Positions 63,701 through 64,000 of a DNA stretch of 64,000 nucleotides are shown piece by piece. Location of the stretch: positions 1 through 64,000 of the forward strand of contig JAKLKA010000013.1 of the NCBI GenBank assembly GCA_023150915.1, in the 5' to 3' direction. Numbering within the stretch: position 1 is the first letter of the stretch; the number at the start of each line of letters is the position of its first letter. Below the pieces are notes generated by a model that made no database searches, had not been told where the DNA came from, and saw nothing but the letters and a program-made list of their open reading frames with translations. This stretch comes from Polyangiaceae bacterium (GTDB lineage Bacteria; Myxococcota_A; Polyangia; Polyangiales; Polyangiaceae). The translations under genes and the position numbers were made by a program.

Positions 63701-64000
63701 CGCCCCGTGAACTTCGCGGGGCGACGCTCGGTGAACGCCCGTGTCCCTTCGCGCATGTCCTCGGTGTCGAACAGAGCCGAGAACGCCGTCGCCTCGAGCT
63801 CGTTCGCCAGCGCCAGGTCGGCGTCGAAGCCCCGCGCCATGACCCGCTTGCTGTAGGCGATGGCCACCGGAGCCTTGCTCGCGATCTTCTGCGCGACCTC
63901 GCGCGCCTGGGTCAGCAGCTCGGCGTGGGGCACCACCGCGTTGACCAGGCCCAGAGCCAGGGCGCGGTCGGCCGTGATCGGGTCGCCGGTGTAGACCAGC
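63697..64000 (-). CDS. Enoyl-CoA hydratase/isomerase (crotonase), C-terminal part
   Basis: The last 100 residues of a crotonase whose 5' end lies beyond the window. TGDPITADRALALGLVNAVVPHAEL is the family's C-terminal signature (GxxxxAxxAxxxGLVNxVV), followed by VAQKIASKAPVAIAYSKRVM and a closing FTERRPAKFTGR. The catalytic Glu and oxyanion-hole glycines lie in the missing part, so activity cannot be judged. Members hydrate or isomerise acyl-CoA esters. It is coupled to the downstream lipoprotein gene. Confidence 0.92.
   Translation of the reverse strand, partial: LVYTGDPITADRALALGLVNAVVPHAELLTQAREVAQKIASKAPVAIAYSKRVMARGFDADLALANELEATAFSALFDTEDMREGTRAFTERRPAKFTGR

Overview
The window looks like chromosomal DNA from a member of the Myxococcota, most likely class Polyangia. 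It is very GC-rich and densely coded. It has four Hanks-type Ser/Thr kinases in 64 kb, two of them with the HRDxSPxN catalytic loop, and a large set of predicted lipoproteins with Gly/Ser- or Asp/Ala-rich linkers after the lipobox. PEGA, DUF4388-like and DUF4139 architectures are also present. This assignment is inference from gene content. No rRNA, CRISPR array, insertion sequence or prophage was found. One tRNA (Leu, anticodon UAA) is present.

Layout. 1-4.5 kb: two tandem VWA lipoproteins, then an ECF sigma factor with two coupled membrane proteins (CnrHYX-like) and a lipoprotein with three 4-Cys repeats. 4.5-6.1 kb: a YVTN beta-propeller lipoprotein and a glutathione peroxidase. 6.1-12.5 kb, minus strand: a tightly packed five-gene operon of kinase, TPR/PEGA/TonB receptor, small Ala-Gly protein, polyphosphate:AMP phosphotransferase and a short propeller-like ORF. 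12.5-20.8 kb: a VWA lipoprotein, a YkgJ-like protein, an alpha/beta hydrolase, an orphan lipoprotein, an extensin-like protein, YebC, glyoxalase I, and a DUF4139 lipoprotein followed by the clearest intrinsic terminator. 20.9-26.5 kb: a kinase-HEAT protein overlapping a degenerate HD-GYP/DUF4388 protein. 26.5-29.1 kb, minus: the coupled set MPG glycosylase, CoaBC and CPBP protease. 29.1-31.7 kb: a kinase and a secreted partner. 31.7-35.5 kb, minus: FeoB and FeoA behind a Fur-like box, a soluble kinase and a Cys-rich lipoprotein. 35.5-41.2 kb: a caspase-like protein, PHP and FGE-like lipoproteins, a CBS protein, a cyclophilin and a Kelch lipoprotein. 41.3-47.9 kb: AsnS, a barrel protein, tRNA-Leu, an M50-like protease, a His-rich orphan, Amt and an aldehyde dehydrogenase. 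48-54.3 kb: a four-CBS protein, an amidohydrolase, a diheme lipoprotein, a PEBP, a ferritin-like protein and an M3-like peptidase. 54.3-64 kb: ThiD with a hot-dog protein, a double FKBP with a PaaZ-type dehydrogenase, lipoproteins, a TPR membrane protein, EF-P, and a crotonase coupled to a lipoprotein.

How the genes relate. Many neighbours are joined by ATGA, GTGA, TTGA or TGATG overlaps, so translational coupling is common. Several start codons lie only 6-12 nt after a -10-like TAnnnT element. At feoA and the propeller gene a matching -35 places +1 exactly on the start codon, which points to frequent leaderless transcription. The strongest candidates for undescribed systems are the kinase/TonB/PAP operon, the kinase-HEAT plus pseudo-HD-GYP pair, and the ECF module with its 4-Cys repeat lipoprotein.
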